Origin: Brachypodium distachyon
Taxonomy: Eukaryota; Streptophyta; Magnoliopsida; Poales; Poaceae
Length of the DNA stretch: 64,000 bases
Assembly: GCF_000005505.3 (NCBI RefSeq)
Contig: NC_016134.3
Coordinates: forward strand, 34,038,150-34,102,149
Reading direction: 5' to 3'
Made by a program: the position numbers and the translations under genes. Numbering within the stretch: the first letter of the stretch is position 1; each line of letters starts with the position of its first letter. Shown in pieces: positions 21,767-34,394 of the stretch. The notes below the pieces were generated by a model. The model was not told where the DNA came from and made no database searches. It worked only from the letters and a program-made list of their open reading frames with translations.

Positions 21767-22541
21767 CGTTTGGCTCGTCTCGAGCTCCAACTCTAGGGCG
21801 CCGGGAGGAGATCGATGAAGCACGTAAAGGGATTCTAGGTCTGATCGAAGGTGGAGAAGATCGAGGATGGGGAGAGAAGGGAGATTTCTGAAACGCTGTG
21901 AGAATTGAAGAACGCGGGCAAGAACTTTTATGCTCGATCCAGTGCGCGCGGTGCTGATCATCTCGGTATGCGATGTTGGAAACCGTGTTGGTCGACGTCT
22001 CGTAATCCGAGATGGGACAGGCACTGCCTATTCTTATGTTATGGAAAGAAAGAAAGAAAGAGGCAGATCTCTGATTCCATTATGGAAAGAAAAAAGAAGA
22101 GCAGAACTCGGAGTACATTTCTCGAACCCCCGCCAGACCCAGAGTAGCGGCAAAACTCAAACATGTTTGGGTTGGGTGCTGTGGATGCTAACTAGAGTAA
22201 CTCGTTGCTTATCTATAATCTTCAATCTCCACCAAAATGCATTTAACGTTTGTAAACTCTACTCCATCGGTTCCCAATTAATTGTCACCGGCCATTTGGC
22301 AAAAGAAAATCCTTATTAATTTATGAAATCAAACCGTAGTACACATATTTGCGTCGATCTTTCTAAGAACTGCGAATATGCAGATTTCTGAAGCTTATCT
22401 TTTCCGTTTTTCGTGAAGTTGCTTATGTTCATGTACATCAAAATTACTCATATTATTTTGTTGCATACATATGTGTTATGGGTAGTCGTTTGGTCCTACG
22501 GTATTCATATTTCTCTTGCATTTGATTATGTTGTTATCATG
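21767..22541. other. Upstream region of the NET-domain gene
   Basis: It contains the presumed 5' UTR and promoter of the minus-strand NET gene. A (GAAA)n microsatellite at about 22,044-22,062 is followed by a second, partly repeated ATTATGGAAAGAAAAAAGAAG at 22,079. No TATA box could be assigned with confidence, and no other gene is visible. Confidence 0.4.
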
Positions 22542-22757
22542 GGTTAATTTCAATATGACATTGCAATTTTGGCAAATTTGAAAAATTCCATTACAATTTT
22601 CATCCTTTGAAAATGCCACTACAATGTTATCTTTTGACTCATTATAGTGGCATTTTAAAAAAAATATGGAGATTTGTAGTGATATTTTTCAAAAGATGGA
22701 AGTTGTGGTACATTTTGCGAATTCGCCAAAATTACACTGACATGTATGAAATTAACC
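22542..22757. mobile_element. Foldback element (MITE) with GGTTAATTTCA ends
   Basis: The left arm GGTTAATTTCAATATGACAT then GCAATTTTGGCAAATT pairs with the complement of AATTACACTGACATGTATG and AAATTAACC at the right. Further inside, AATGCCACTACAATG pairs with CATTATAGTGGCATTTT. Nearly the whole 216 bases would fold as one hairpin. No target duplication was identified. Confidence 0.7.
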
Positions 22758-24393
22758 ATTGTTGCTAACATCATATTCAAATGTGCAAATAAAATTTTCC
22801 ACAACAACGCGCGGAGAATCAACTAGTATTGGAGAATGTGGTGACCAACCAAAAAGGATCGATTTCGACAAAATAGACCTCGTGACGAAAGGAAATCACT
22901 GAATGAACTGGGACCGAAAGTATTTCATTGCGATAATCCTTTATCACAGCGCCCGACCGCTGGACGTTGCATTCATATATGTAGCGCCTAATAACTGGGC
23001 GCTACGTACCTGCCAGCGTTGACAGCCGGAGCCAGGTTGGCAACTACAGCATGGCGCAGCACAGCACGGGCGCACGGAGCACCTTCATGTAGAGCCCTTC
23101 CGCAGGGCACTATCGTCTTAGGCACTTAAGGCGCGGAGTCCCCTCTCCGCGTGGCCAGGAGTCGCCCCCGGAAGAACAGGCGCGACCCGCCAGGTAAAAC
23201 TACCTCGATTCCTCCTTCATTTGTCCGTCGATTTGTTTCCCCTTCCTCCCCCAATGGTATTGAATCTCGTTTTCATGAATTTCATCCGAGCATTTTGATC
23301 TTTATGTTCCTGGTTGAGGCAAACCCTAGATATTTAGGGATTTCCTAAATTGGACCGATTTGATCCTAGTTTAGGCTAACCGTGAGTCCGATGGAATACC
23401 CTTGTCGGTTGAAACGATTCGAACCCTATGATCTGTAATGAGATAGCCTTCGATTTGTCCAGGAGGTGCTGGTCGGGACCAAGTTGTTCGTCCTCTTCCC
23501 CGCCGTGCTCGCCGGATAATTGCTCTTCGGCCAGGTGTGTGACAGTGTTCAGTTCAGTTCCCCACCTCTGTATTGATCTGCTAGCTAAGTTAGGTAGTAT
23601 TGTTCCGTTTCTGGAATACCCATGTAGGTTGTTTTCCCATTGGTTTCTTAATCTCTAATCACTGCTATTTTTTATGTTTCGTGTGTATTTCTAATTTATG
23701 AAGTATTAGGTAGTGCAGTAGCGATGTTCTCTGCATTTAATAGAGTATACGCAACTCAAATATTAGTTGATTAGGTTGACAGTTTACTGGATGGATGTGC
23801 TTGGAATTTTGTTTCTAACAATTGTTGTGGAGCAATATTAGCATTCTTCATCGGTGACCCTTGAAATATTTCAAAAGACCCATGTAGGTTGAAACGATTG
23901 ATAGAAATGTTTAATTGAATCTTTGTGGTAAATCTCTTTGGTTAGCAGAGTATAGTATTATGCAGCACACCTGATCTATGTCGTCCTGGAGGATTGGAAT
24001 GTGGAAGCTCTTTGGTTAGGAGAGCATAGGATGGTTTTGTGAATTTTTTGTTTTTGTATGTACAGGGAAGAACATGGAGAATTCCAAGTTATATGGTCTG
24101 TAGTTTGTGATATAATATACAAATGCGTATATACAATCAAACATAAGACCACATTGTTCAGAAGAAACTATGTGATGGATACGTTGAAATGGGCAAGCTA
24201 GTGTTCCTAAATATGTTGATTAATGTTAGCTATGTAGTGACAAAGAAAAAGCTTAATTAAGTTAGTTATGGTTTATATTTGTTTGTGTTTCTCTCGTAAT
24301 GATTGTTAGCATATTTACATCATTCGTGCTGTCATACATATAGATTTTCATAACATTTGTCAGAAAATGTTTAAATTATGAATTGTAGAAACC

Positions 24394-26959
24394 ATGGCGC
24401 TTTTACATGAGCATTACAATCAGCATCACCGCGGGCGTATTATGCGGGAAGAAGCGCGGGTAATTAAAAGTTTCACATTTATTTACATATTTATGTACAT
24501 CTTTAATTTGAAATCACATTATGACCCATCACATTATTTTGCAGGAATTAAGACCCTTGAAACTTCGGTTTCATGGGGCATCATCCAACGTCATGCGGTA
24601 TGACGAGCGGTACACACCCTACATCGAGATGACGGGCCTCCTCCCTTTCATACATCTTGTAACCCGGTCCACGGCTTCGTTGAACGCTGCTGCAATCACC
24701 GTGCTTGTGGACCGGTGGAGGCCTGAGACGCATACATTTCATCTCATGACTGGTGAGATGACGGTGACGCTACAAGATGTATCCATGATACTCGCATTTC
24801 CAATCGAGGGAGAACCGGTCTGCTTGAATACCAACTCTTCGGGATGGCGCGAGTAGATGCAGCTTCTTGTTGGTAGAGCTCCCGCTGAGGCTGAAGACCC
24901 CATGCATGATAGGGTCCCCGCTGGCGCCACTTATACTTGGATCATGCAGAACTTCGCGCAGTGCCCCGATGATGCTACAGATGAGGTGGTCCAGCAGTAC
25001 GCTCGCGTGTACGTGTGGTATGTCATAACTAGGACTCTTTCTGCCGATGGGGGTGGCAGGACAACCCAATGAATGTGGCTGCAGGCTTTGACTGTATGGG
25101 AGACGAAATGGAGCTGGGGTACGGCGGCACTAGCCTACTTATACTGACAGGTAATCAGATGTTCATTTACTGTTAATTTGGTAATCATATGTTCATATAT
25201 GTCATTGACTCCGTGGGACACGATTTGACATGTTTTGTTCTTTTTGTTTCTTGCAGTTGGACGAAGCCTGTCGTAGGATAGGTACGGACAGCGGGATTGG
25301 CGGTCCTTTGCTTCTTCTGTCCGTGTGGAGTTGGGAGCGCTTTCCAGTAGGTCGGCCCAATTTGCTCAACTACCAGCCATGGGATGATCATGGCAACCCG
25401 CTGCGGCGACCCACATGGGCATACAAGTGGGACCGGGTTTCGGAGAGCACCAGCTCCACGAGCAATACACTAACGAGTTTGATGCCCTAACTCCTCAGCA
25501 GGTAATTCTCTATGCTCATTCCTCTTCTTTACATAGTATCATGGCAATGTTGTGCTTACTGAGGGTCCAAATTATGTAGGTTGTGTGGCAGCCATACGGT
25601 GCGGGGCAGAATTTTGGGGAGACTTTCGAGTTCGCTCTGAACCCGAAGTGCTTAGAAGAGCAACATCTGTGGGTGATGCAATGCCCAATGGTTTGTTTGT
25701 GGGCCGTTGAGTATCATTTGCCACATCGTGTCATGGCCCAGTTTGGGTTGTTTCAGACAAACCCGCCGAAGGGGAAGGACACTAGCATCAGACTGCATGA
25801 GTACGAGTTAATACGTACTTCATCATCATAGGAAACATTTATTTTATAGTACTAATACCATGTCTTTTAATATGTAGGTATGATAGGAAGAGGTGCAAAA
25901 AGAATTAGAATTGGCCAGTGCTTCATGGAGAGCACGTGGACAAGTTTAAGCGGTGTGTTGAGAAGGCGAAGCAAGCTCGTGTATCCCAACTTAGAGAGCA
26001 TTGCCCTCTGGCTTTTAGCAACTATGTACGTTGGTTCCTTGCTAACACCCGTGCAAATATATGTCCACCTGCTTATGATCCAGATAATCTGGAAGAGCCC
26101 GTGCTATTTGACGACGTTGCTGACCTCAAGTACAACTGAATCATAAGGGAAGGGACGCAGACGGATTTTGCTCCTGCGTTGAAGTTTGTGGTAAGCTTTG
26201 TCATATTATCGTTTCGTTTTGCCGTCATGCCACTCACGGATTGACCGTGCCATTATTGCAGTGAGGAGATTAGGAAGGACGCCGATGCGTGCGAAACAGT
26301 TCTGGAAACCACGTCATAGGGCAGAAGGGTGACAACACACTTCGAGAGTTTGTGAAGGTACATTTCTGGAATTATTTAAGATCTAATATAATGGTCAGAA
26401 CGTCTTAACTGAATAAAAATTTGTACAAAGACTCCGCCGGCTAGCGAACATTATGGGCTGCCGTGACAATGAGATTGTGACACCGTCACAATCTACGTCA
26501 TCGCAGCGGACGACAGATGTCGAAGCCTCCACTGCTCACCTTGATGACGATTTGTCCACGCAGGTTTGAACACAATGCCTAATAAACAATCTTCTATTTG
26601 TCCCGCATATTTATTACACTATCTCCCTTGTTGCTGAAATACAGGAAGGCCAGGAACGAGATGAAGTGGATGACAACACCACGTTGGAGGCCTGGCAACG
26701 CTTCGCTATCAAGCTGAAGCCTCGGAAGCTCTTCAAGAGCTTTACACCTTCTGATTACGAGAAGAGAAGGAAGGTTGTCTTCGATGCTGCCCATGAAGAT
26801 GAGGAAGAAGAGGAGGAGGAACCAGATCAACAGGAAGAGGAAGCAGACGACGAAGAGGAAGAGGAAGAGGAAGAGGAAGATGTGCAACCTGTTGGGCGAA
26901 GGAAGAGGGCGGTTCTGAAAGCTGCTAGACGCTCAACTAGGGGTAGGACAAATAAGTAG
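24394..26959 (+). pseudogene. Plant mobile domain (PMD, MAIN-like) gene, decayed
   Basis: Exons recognised: 24,394-24,459; 24,545-25,150; 25,257-25,501; about 25,580-25,800; about 25,879-26,190; and a last exon near 26,645-26,959. Family segments in order are LRPLKLRFHGAS, YIEMTGLLPFIHLV, LVDRWRPETHTFHL, VPAGATYTWIMQNFAQC, LDEACRRIGTDSGIGG, LLLSVWSWERFPVGRPN, HLWVMQCPMVCLWAVEYHLP and ANICPPAYDPDN. This is the aminotransferase-like plant mobile domain of MAIN/MAIL1 proteins, often carried by transposons. The last exon is an acidic Glu/Asp run ending in a basic tail. Breaks: in-frame stops at about 24,854, 25,070, 25,145 and 25,913, and a frameshift near 25,440. From family context the first three stops fit CAG-to-TAG, TGG-to-TGA and CGA-to-TGA changes. 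No functional product is expected. Confidence 0.8.
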
Positions 26960-27529
26960 ATGAACTGAAAGTTGGACCATTTTGCTGTTTTTCCTTTGGA
27001 CTTGGTTGTCGTACGATGAAGTGAACGTTGTAGGTACTCATATGCTGTGTGTGCTTTTGGTGCAATATGAAACGTAATGGTCAGTTATAGATTAATGTCA
27101 AACTAGTTTTGAGGTGGTGTGGAAATTTTGTGGTTGTATGCTTTCAGTTTGACAGTAAGTTATTGTCAGTATAGCGCCAAAGTGGTAAGCGTTGAGTCTC
27201 GCGCCTAGCTAGCCGGCGCTGAACTTGTCAGTATAGCGCACGAACGGCGTTGTTATTGTTTAATGTGCTACGAAACGGTACTGGAATGGTACTAGAGATT
27301 AATTAAGATGTCTCATGCCGATCACCTCGGCGCTGAACTTGTAATTACAGCGCCAGTCGTAACGGCGCAGCCCTCAGCCACCAAAAACACCTCTCACCCT
27401 TGTCCCCCTCCTCCTCCTCCCACTTGGCTGTTGCCTTCGGAGGTTGAGACGCCGCCATACCTGCAAAACATCTCGGTTAGCTTCAAAGCACAAATTGCAT
27501 TACTAAAAACAAGAAAACATACGGAATTT

Positions 27530-30500
27530 TTATACATGCGGAAAAGGGCCAGCTAGGTAAGATAACATTCCACCAGTTCTTTGTTGCCTTGGAGCATGGA
27601 AGCCACCTCCACGTCGGCTCGATCTCCCACGGCTCCTCCGTTGGTTACCTCTTCCTACGGTCACCCTTTGTTGCCTACGAGGAGCTTGTTGAGGAGCACC
27701 TTGGGGCCTAGTAACGTGTTGGGTACCAACGTGTACTGTACTGCCTTGTTGGCTACCACCTACTTGGCTAGGAACTTGTTGGCTACCACTTCCTTGACTA
27801 TGACCGCTACGTCTACCACAACCTTGGCTAGGTCCTTGTTGGCCACCAAATCCATGGATAGGTACTTCTTGCCTTGTGCTTGCCTCCTTTCCTTTCGATC
27901 TTTTTGTACCATGTTGCGTACTGCAACCTCTAGTATTGTGTCCCACTCCATTGCAATTTTCACATCGGGCTGAAATAGTAGGCTCATGGAAAATATCGTT
28001 GCCCCATTCTCGCCGACCTCCAGAAGACCAGCCATCCATGTCACTCCTAAAACGCTTTGTCTTGCGTCTTCCACTTGAAACAACTTTAAGCTCTAAATCA
28101 GGCCAAAGTTGTAGTCCGTGATACTCGAGCCACCGTGATTGGTCAAGATATGGGTGAAATCTGCCCGCCCATGTGAGCTTAGTTTTCTCGATACTAACCT
28201 CTGACTCCCTCACGGTCAGCGGATGGTTATAATCCGCATGTCTTAAGCGTGCTGCCGTGCGCAAGTGCGAGCAGGCAAGATGAATCAACGAGGGCCTCTT
28301 GCAGGAGCACTCGCATGTTCTTAGCGAGACCTCGAACGCTCTGCCTCCATGCTGCACACCATCACTTGTTGTCCCTCCCGGCTCATTCACTTGGTAAATC
28401 CGTTCATCGTTATCAAAACATACAACGGTTTGGGAGTCTGCTTTTCTGGTCTGAGAAGTAATCCATGCATCCACCTTCGGTGGGTACATGTACTTCTTCT
28501 TTGCTTTGTTCTTTCCAGCAATCTGCTTATCTGTTTCCTTTGAATATTTTAGGAAATACTCGTTCATCTTGTCAAATGTGTATTGAACAATAGCTGTGAC
28601 GGGCAATGGACGAACCCCTCGGAGTACCATATTGAAACATTCTGCCATGTTTCTTGTCATTTGACCGTACCTACGGCCCCCTTCGTCAAATGCTCGTGCC
28701 CATTTTGACCTTGAGGCCAAGTGCCTATTTAAAAATTCCAAACCCCCCGAGAAAGGTCTCGCGAAGTCAGCAATGCATTGATCAAATTTGAGAAACGATG
28801 CTCCGAATAGGCCTGACAACAATGCTTCACATAATCCGACAACTCCTGGTTCCTACAAGCCCTGTAAAAGTTGGCAACAAAATGCCTCATGCACCATCGA
28901 TGATGTAATGGAGCTAATCCAGGCAACTCAACCTCCATTGCAGTCAAGATGCCTTGGTGACGATCTGAGATGACACAAACTTCCATGTGTTGAGGTATAA
29001 CCTTCATTCTCAATAGCCCTATGAACCATGCCCAATTATCGTTGTTCTCTGCAGAAACCAAAGCAAAAGCCAATGGAAACAGCTGGCCGTTGGCATCATT
29101 AGCTATTGCAACCAACAGAGTGGCCTTGAATTGTCCGGTTAGGAAAGGGCCATCCACGGAGATGACCGGCCTGCAGTGCTGAAAACCCCTTATGCACTGC
29201 TCGAAAGCCCAGAATGCACGGCCAAAGACTCAAACATTTGCACCGTTGTAAATTCTAGTTCTTTGGCCAAAAGGCTCGACCACATGAACCATGCCTAGGT
29301 TGGTATGAGCCATCGCTACCAACAACCTAGGGAGCCGGTTGTATGCTTCCTCCCAATCACCATACAACATCTTGAATGCAGCTTGCTTGGCCTTCCATGC
29401 CTTCCCGTACTTCACCTTGTAATGAAAAAGAGCATCCACAAGTTCGATGACTTCCTTGATCGACATTGTTGGTAGTCACTTGATGGAATTGGAAAGCTTG
29501 TAGCCGATGAATTCGGAGGTGAGTTGGCGGTCATCTATTTTCACATCCTTGTCATCTCTGTTTTTTCTTGTACAAAGGTGAGTTGCACACCAACTAGATA
29601 TGTGCCATTCGGGCCCTCCTTTCAGTGGTCTTGCACGCACAATCCATGGACATCCTTCCTCCACACATTTAACCGTGTACCGAAACTTCGTGTCCGCATG
29701 AATCACCTTGTATGGATACTCATACGTAACAGAGTACTCCTTTATCCAGACCTTGTATTCCAACAAAGTTTGAAACCTCATTCCCGACTGAATGACATAC
29801 TCATCCTCATTCATATCCTGGTACGAAATGGGTCTTAGTCCAAGAGCATTACCCTCGTCACCGTCTACAACCGCTTCATCCGCCAAACTAACATCGCGAA
29901 AAAATGATATCCGATGACCACGGCCTAACACCTTGTCATGAACTTTCGCTTCTTTCGTTGTGAACCCATCCTCATCCACTTCTTCCTCAGGACCATCGTC
30001 ATCCGAATCCGCAGCATAAGAACGCCCAAAAGGTAGGTCACGATCCATGTCCTCCTGCAAACAGTATGCCTCCAAATCACCAATATTGTTGTCATGCAAA
30101 TCATCATCCCTATCATCGCCCATGTTCTCATCATTCTCTTCTGATGATGTAATCTGGCTTGCTGGTTGACGCATCGGAGGCCCCCTGTCCTCAACTTGGT
30201 TCATGTGAGGAAGACTAGTTGTTAGAACATGAGATTCCATTCGAACAGGACTTACAATGTGCAAACTGCCATCAACCTTTCTTCCAGCTAATAACTCTGA
30301 ATGCTTGCTACCGTCCACTTGGTTCATGTCTGGCGGATTACTTGTTGGACATTAAGCCTGCCTTTGAACTGGACTTGAAATGTCCAAACTGCCGTCAACC
30401 TTCCTTGCAGCGAATAACTCAAGAGCCCGGTCTTGTGATGCCGCACCGTCTCTTTGTATGCGGCCCATCGTTGCTCGGAAGATATGCGCATTGTCTTCCG

Positions 30501-30710
30501 TCGGAGGTGAGTGCCGAACCCAACATTGAGTCTTCCCTCCAACTCCACCACAACAGTTGGATCCATCCATTCCAACTCAATCCGCACTGCTTCCAATAGC
30601 TCTCCATAGGTAGGACTAGAATCCAAGTCTCTCTCCTCTACATCCGACTTTTCATTGCCTCCCAAAAAAGCATATTTGTCCACGTAATGATCATGAACTA
30701 TTCTTGACAT
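27530..30710 (-). pseudogene. MuDR-type MULE transposase, decayed
   Basis: Read on the minus strand from 30,710: an acidic N-terminal part, the MuDR DNA-binding region (about 29,840-29,480, with FRYTVKCVEEGCPWIVRARP and WCATHLC), the DDE-type MULE transposase domain (about 29,230-28,750, with VISVDGPFLTGQFKATLLVA, VISDRHQGI and HHRWCMRHFVANF), then a SWIM zinc finger (CECSCKRPSLIHLACSH), a CCHC knuckle (CENCNGVGHNTRGC) and a Gln/Gly-rich repetitive tail. This enzyme would cut and paste the flanking element. Breaks: a stop at 30,357 region separating the N-terminal frame, in-frame TGA codons at 29,476-29,478 and about 29,228-29,230, and a frameshift near 28,800. The family layout is complete, so this was once an autonomous element. 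Confidence 0.85.
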
Positions 30711-31117
30711 CTATAAAAAGATTACAACGGAGAACTATCATCAAGGCCCTGAGGACTATAAACTATCAGCTTAATGGTTCCAATTAAGTACAATGCTACG
30801 TTATCACCTCTCTCCAACCTTAACCTAAATTACGATTGTCCCTTAGATCTAGGTTTCATCCATCAAATCTTGGCTTTGGATTCATCCCTACGATGCCAAC
30901 ACATTAAAACAACAAACCAAACGCAACCCTAGCCTTCGGATTCAACAAACCAAACTCAAACTAGACCTAGCTAAAGAAATCCAACAAATCCAACAAAAAC
31001 CTAGCTAAAGAAAGGAAAGGGGGAGGGTACCTTGCTGCACTTCGCTTGTCGGGGATGGGGGCGAACTCGACCCACCTACCCGTCCGATTCCACGATCTTG
31101 GGGGGGATGGCACAGAC

Positions 31118-32804
31118 TGTTGGAAATATGCCCTAGAGGCAATAATAAATTTGTTATTATCATATTTCATTGTTCTTGATAAATGTTTATTGCCCATGCT
31201 ATAATTGTATTGATTGGAAACTCAAATATATGTGTGGATAAATAAACAAATACCGTGTCCCTAATACGCCTCTACTAGATTAGCTCGTTGATTAAAGATG
31301 GTTAAGGTTTCCTAACCATAGACATGTGTTGTCATTTAATAACCAGATCATATCATTAGGAGAATGATGTGATGGACAGACCCAAACCTAAACATAGCTT
31401 TTGATCGTGTCACTTAAGTTTAAGTTGCTTATGTTTTATTATGTCAAGTATTATTTCTTTAGACCATGAAATCATGCCACTCCCTAGTACCGAAAGAATA
31501 CTTTGTGGGCATCAACCGTCATCTCGTAACTGGGTGATCATAAAGGTGTTTTTCAGGTATCTCAGAAGGTGCTTGTTGGGTTGTATGGATCAAGACTGGG
31601 ATTTGTCACTCCTTGTGACGGAGAGATATCTCTGGGCCCTCTCGGTAATATAACATCCTAATGAGCTTGCAAGCATGCGACTAATGTGTTTAGTTGCGGG
31701 GGTATTATATTACGGAACGAGTAAAGAGAACTTGCCGGTAACGAGATTAAACTAGGTATGGCGATACCGACGATCAAATCTCGGGCAAGTAATATATCGC
31801 GAGACAAAGAGAATTGGATACTGGATTAATTGAATCCTCGACATAGTGGTTCAACCGATGAGATCTTCGTGGAATATGTGGGAACTATTATGGACATCCA
31901 GGTCCCGCCATTGGTTATTGATATTTGATCATGTCCACATGTTCTCGAACCCGTAGGGTCACACACTTAACGTTTCATGTTGCTTGGGTTAGATGAGATA
32001 AATGATGATGATATCGAATTATGATTCGGAGTCTTGGATGGGATCCTAGACGCAACGAGGAGCTCCGGAATGTTCCGGAGATAAAGATTTATATATGGAA
32101 AGTTGTTTTCAGGGTTCTGGAAAGTTTGGAATATTTCCCGGTTTTGACCGGGAAGCTTCTAGAAGGTTCCGGAGGGTTCCACCTTGAGGCCCACCTATCC
32201 CTGGGCTAAATGGGCCTGTGAGGGAGCACCCTGGCCTTAATGGGCCGAGGGGCTAGCCCACAGGGCCCATGCGGCCAGGAGGAGAGTCCTGGCCGCGGGA
32301 GAGTCCTGGCCGCATGAGAGTCCTGGCCACGGGATAGTCCTGGCCGGCCACGCCTCCTCTACCCCTATATAAATAGAAGGGGGGGCAAGGGAGAGAGACA
32401 CCCCAAGCTTTCAGTTGGATCTCTCTCCCCTGAGCCCTCCTCTCCTCCTCTTCTCACGCGCACGGCGTAGCCCTGCCCGTGAGAATATTCACCATAGTCA
32501 CCACGCCGTCGTGCTGCCGGGATCTCGTCTACCTCTCCCTCTCGCTTGCTGGATCGAGGAAGGAGGAGACAACGTGAAGCTGAACGTGTGGATACCAAGG
32601 AGGTGCTGTCCGTTCGGCACTGAGATTGATCTCATTGAAAGTTCCACTACACCAACAACGATCTCGTGATCGTAACGCTTAGCGGTCTACGAGGGTATGG
32701 TGTTCATGATCCCTCTCGTTACATACATCTAGTATATATATTCTTGGGTTTTCTTCCGCACTTCTCGTAGGAAATTTTTTGTTTCCTATGCAACGAACCT
32801 AACA
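31118..32804 (+). mobile_element. Solo LTR of a BARE/Angela-type Copia element
   Basis: It runs from TGTTGGAAATATGCCCTAG to GCAACGAACCTAACA, flanked by CAGAC at 31,113-31,117 and 32,805-32,809. It matches the two LTRs of the element at 36,536-45,081 along its whole length. No internal region remains, so it arose by LTR-LTR recombination. It sits in the 5' region of the MULE transposase gene, so it is younger than the MULE insertion. Confidence 0.92.
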
Positions 32805-33179
32805 CAGACCGCCGTCTCTTCGTGCGCGCGTGCATGTGCCCTGCGTGCAAGAATGGAATGGAGCTAGGTGCGTGCGCCGTGCGTGCAAGAAGCTAACGAT
32901 ATAAGCCTATGTTATCATGTAGCGCCTTAAGCGAAAGCACTACATGTTATTGTGTAGCGCCTTATAGTACGGCGGGGCCGGGAAGGCCACGCTGGCTCGG
33001 ACTTGCCACGGTGGTAGGTCCCATAGCGCACAAGTAAGCGACGCTATGGAACGTAGGATAACGCCTAACCGTCAGGCGCTGAGCAAAAAGGTTATCCCTG
33101 TGAAATAGTTTCGCGCGGGGTTCATCTGATGAAATTGTTTCGCCACGTTGTCTATTTTGTCGAAATCAACCCAAAAAGG

Positions 33180-34394
33180 TGGATCTTAGCCATTATACGT
33201 GATTATGGGTGCCCCATTGTTTTCGTCCAAAGGTAACCTCCTACAAGATAACTCTTGGGAGGGTGACCCGTAGGAGCGCTCGATGACGACGACGTGTCCG
33301 GACCAAGGAGACGTAGGAGGTAATAACACTGGTGGTACAACAACTTGTAATGAGCGATCAGTTTAGTACAACAACTTGAAAAATGAGATCAACTGGTCCA
33401 TTAAATTGTTAATCGGATGCTTAGTGGTCGTTTTAGTCTGAGTTGAGCCACGTGGCTGCCATGTTGGAGTCAGGCGGGTTTGTTCTTTTGCGTTTAAGCC
33501 CACTGGTCTGTGAACAATCATGGCCTTAGCCTTTAGGTTCGGCCTTCAGTAGACTTTGCCGGTGACCTTTGCCCACTGCTCATCGGCTATGCCTACGTCA
33601 TCACAGCAGTCGACCCCTCGAGTCAACCCAGGACGTTCAAGATTCGATGCCACCGTACTTGCCATCGGCTTCGCCGTCTGGCCGCTCACGGGTTTGGGGA
33701 ATTACGGGTTTGGCTCGCCAGGGGAGAGGAAACAGGATTTTGGCGCGTGGGGTTTACGAATTTGCACACAAGTTAAAGGACCATTAACTCCATTTTTCAA
33801 GTTGTTGTTGTACTAAACCGCTCGCGCCTTACATGTTATCGAGGAAGACGTGCCGTTGTGGCTGCTCGGCTATGCCCACGGATGAGTGCCGCGAGCCACA
33901 CGGCGGTTGTTTCGGTGTTCAGACCCAAACAAACAAATTACCATTGATTACTAAAAACATAGGTTGTCAGTTGTCTTAATCAAAATCATGTTCTTCTTCT
34001 TTCTAAATCACAAAAGCACTTCCGTGTCATTGATTAACAGTCTTTCTGTCGAGCGAGATTTCTCGTCCAGTTAAAAAAAGAAGAGGTGAGGTGGATTTGA
34101 AAAGAAAGAGAACAAACGAGGGGCAAACTTTTCTAGTAATAAAACTGATTGGTGCGTGCAGTTCGTTCTTTATAGCCAACAAAATCTTCTGCACACATAT
34201 TTGACTAACATTCAGTTTCATATTTCCGCTGTTACATCAAGTGTTTTTTCAGAGTAATAATCCCACAATACAAAAAAATAAGTACAAACACTGTCTGTCT
34301 GAAACTCTGGAAGTAGTACAGATGATTTCCGAGCACCCTCATTTTCGTGCACCGTCGGCACTCTGGAAGTATAACCAGTCCATGCGACGCGACG
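33180..34394. other. Non-coding, with an inverted-repeat element at 33,359-33,820
   Basis: The left arm CAGTTTAGTACAACAACTTG then AAAAATGAG-TC-ACTGGTCC pairs with the complement of GGACCATTAACTCCATTTTT and CAAGTTGTTGTTGTACTAAACCG on the right, giving arms of about 50 bases and a 460-base unit, probably a non-autonomous DNA transposon. No target duplication was identified. The remainder to 34,394 has no recognised gene and should contain the 3' end of the GATA-related gene. Confidence 0.5.

Larger units (their letters stand above)
22858..33170. mobile_element. Mutator-like element (MULE) carrying PMD and MuDR genes
   Basis: The termini ATCGATTTCGACAAAATAGA (left) and GTTGATTTCGACAAAATAGA (right, complement) start long imperfect inverted repeats that run roughly 100 bases or more. 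A perfect 9-base duplication, CCAAAAAGG, flanks the element (22,849-22,857 and 33,171-33,179); 9 bases is the MULE target size. GTAGCGCC/GGCGCTAC motifs recur in both subterminal regions (22,980-23,010; 32,920-33,100) and at 27,170-27,360. Inside are a PMD pseudogene on + and a MuDR transposase pseudogene on -, convergent, and a solo Copia LTR. Without the LTR and its target copy the element is about 8.6 kb. It is now immobile unless helped in trans. Confidence 0.88.
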
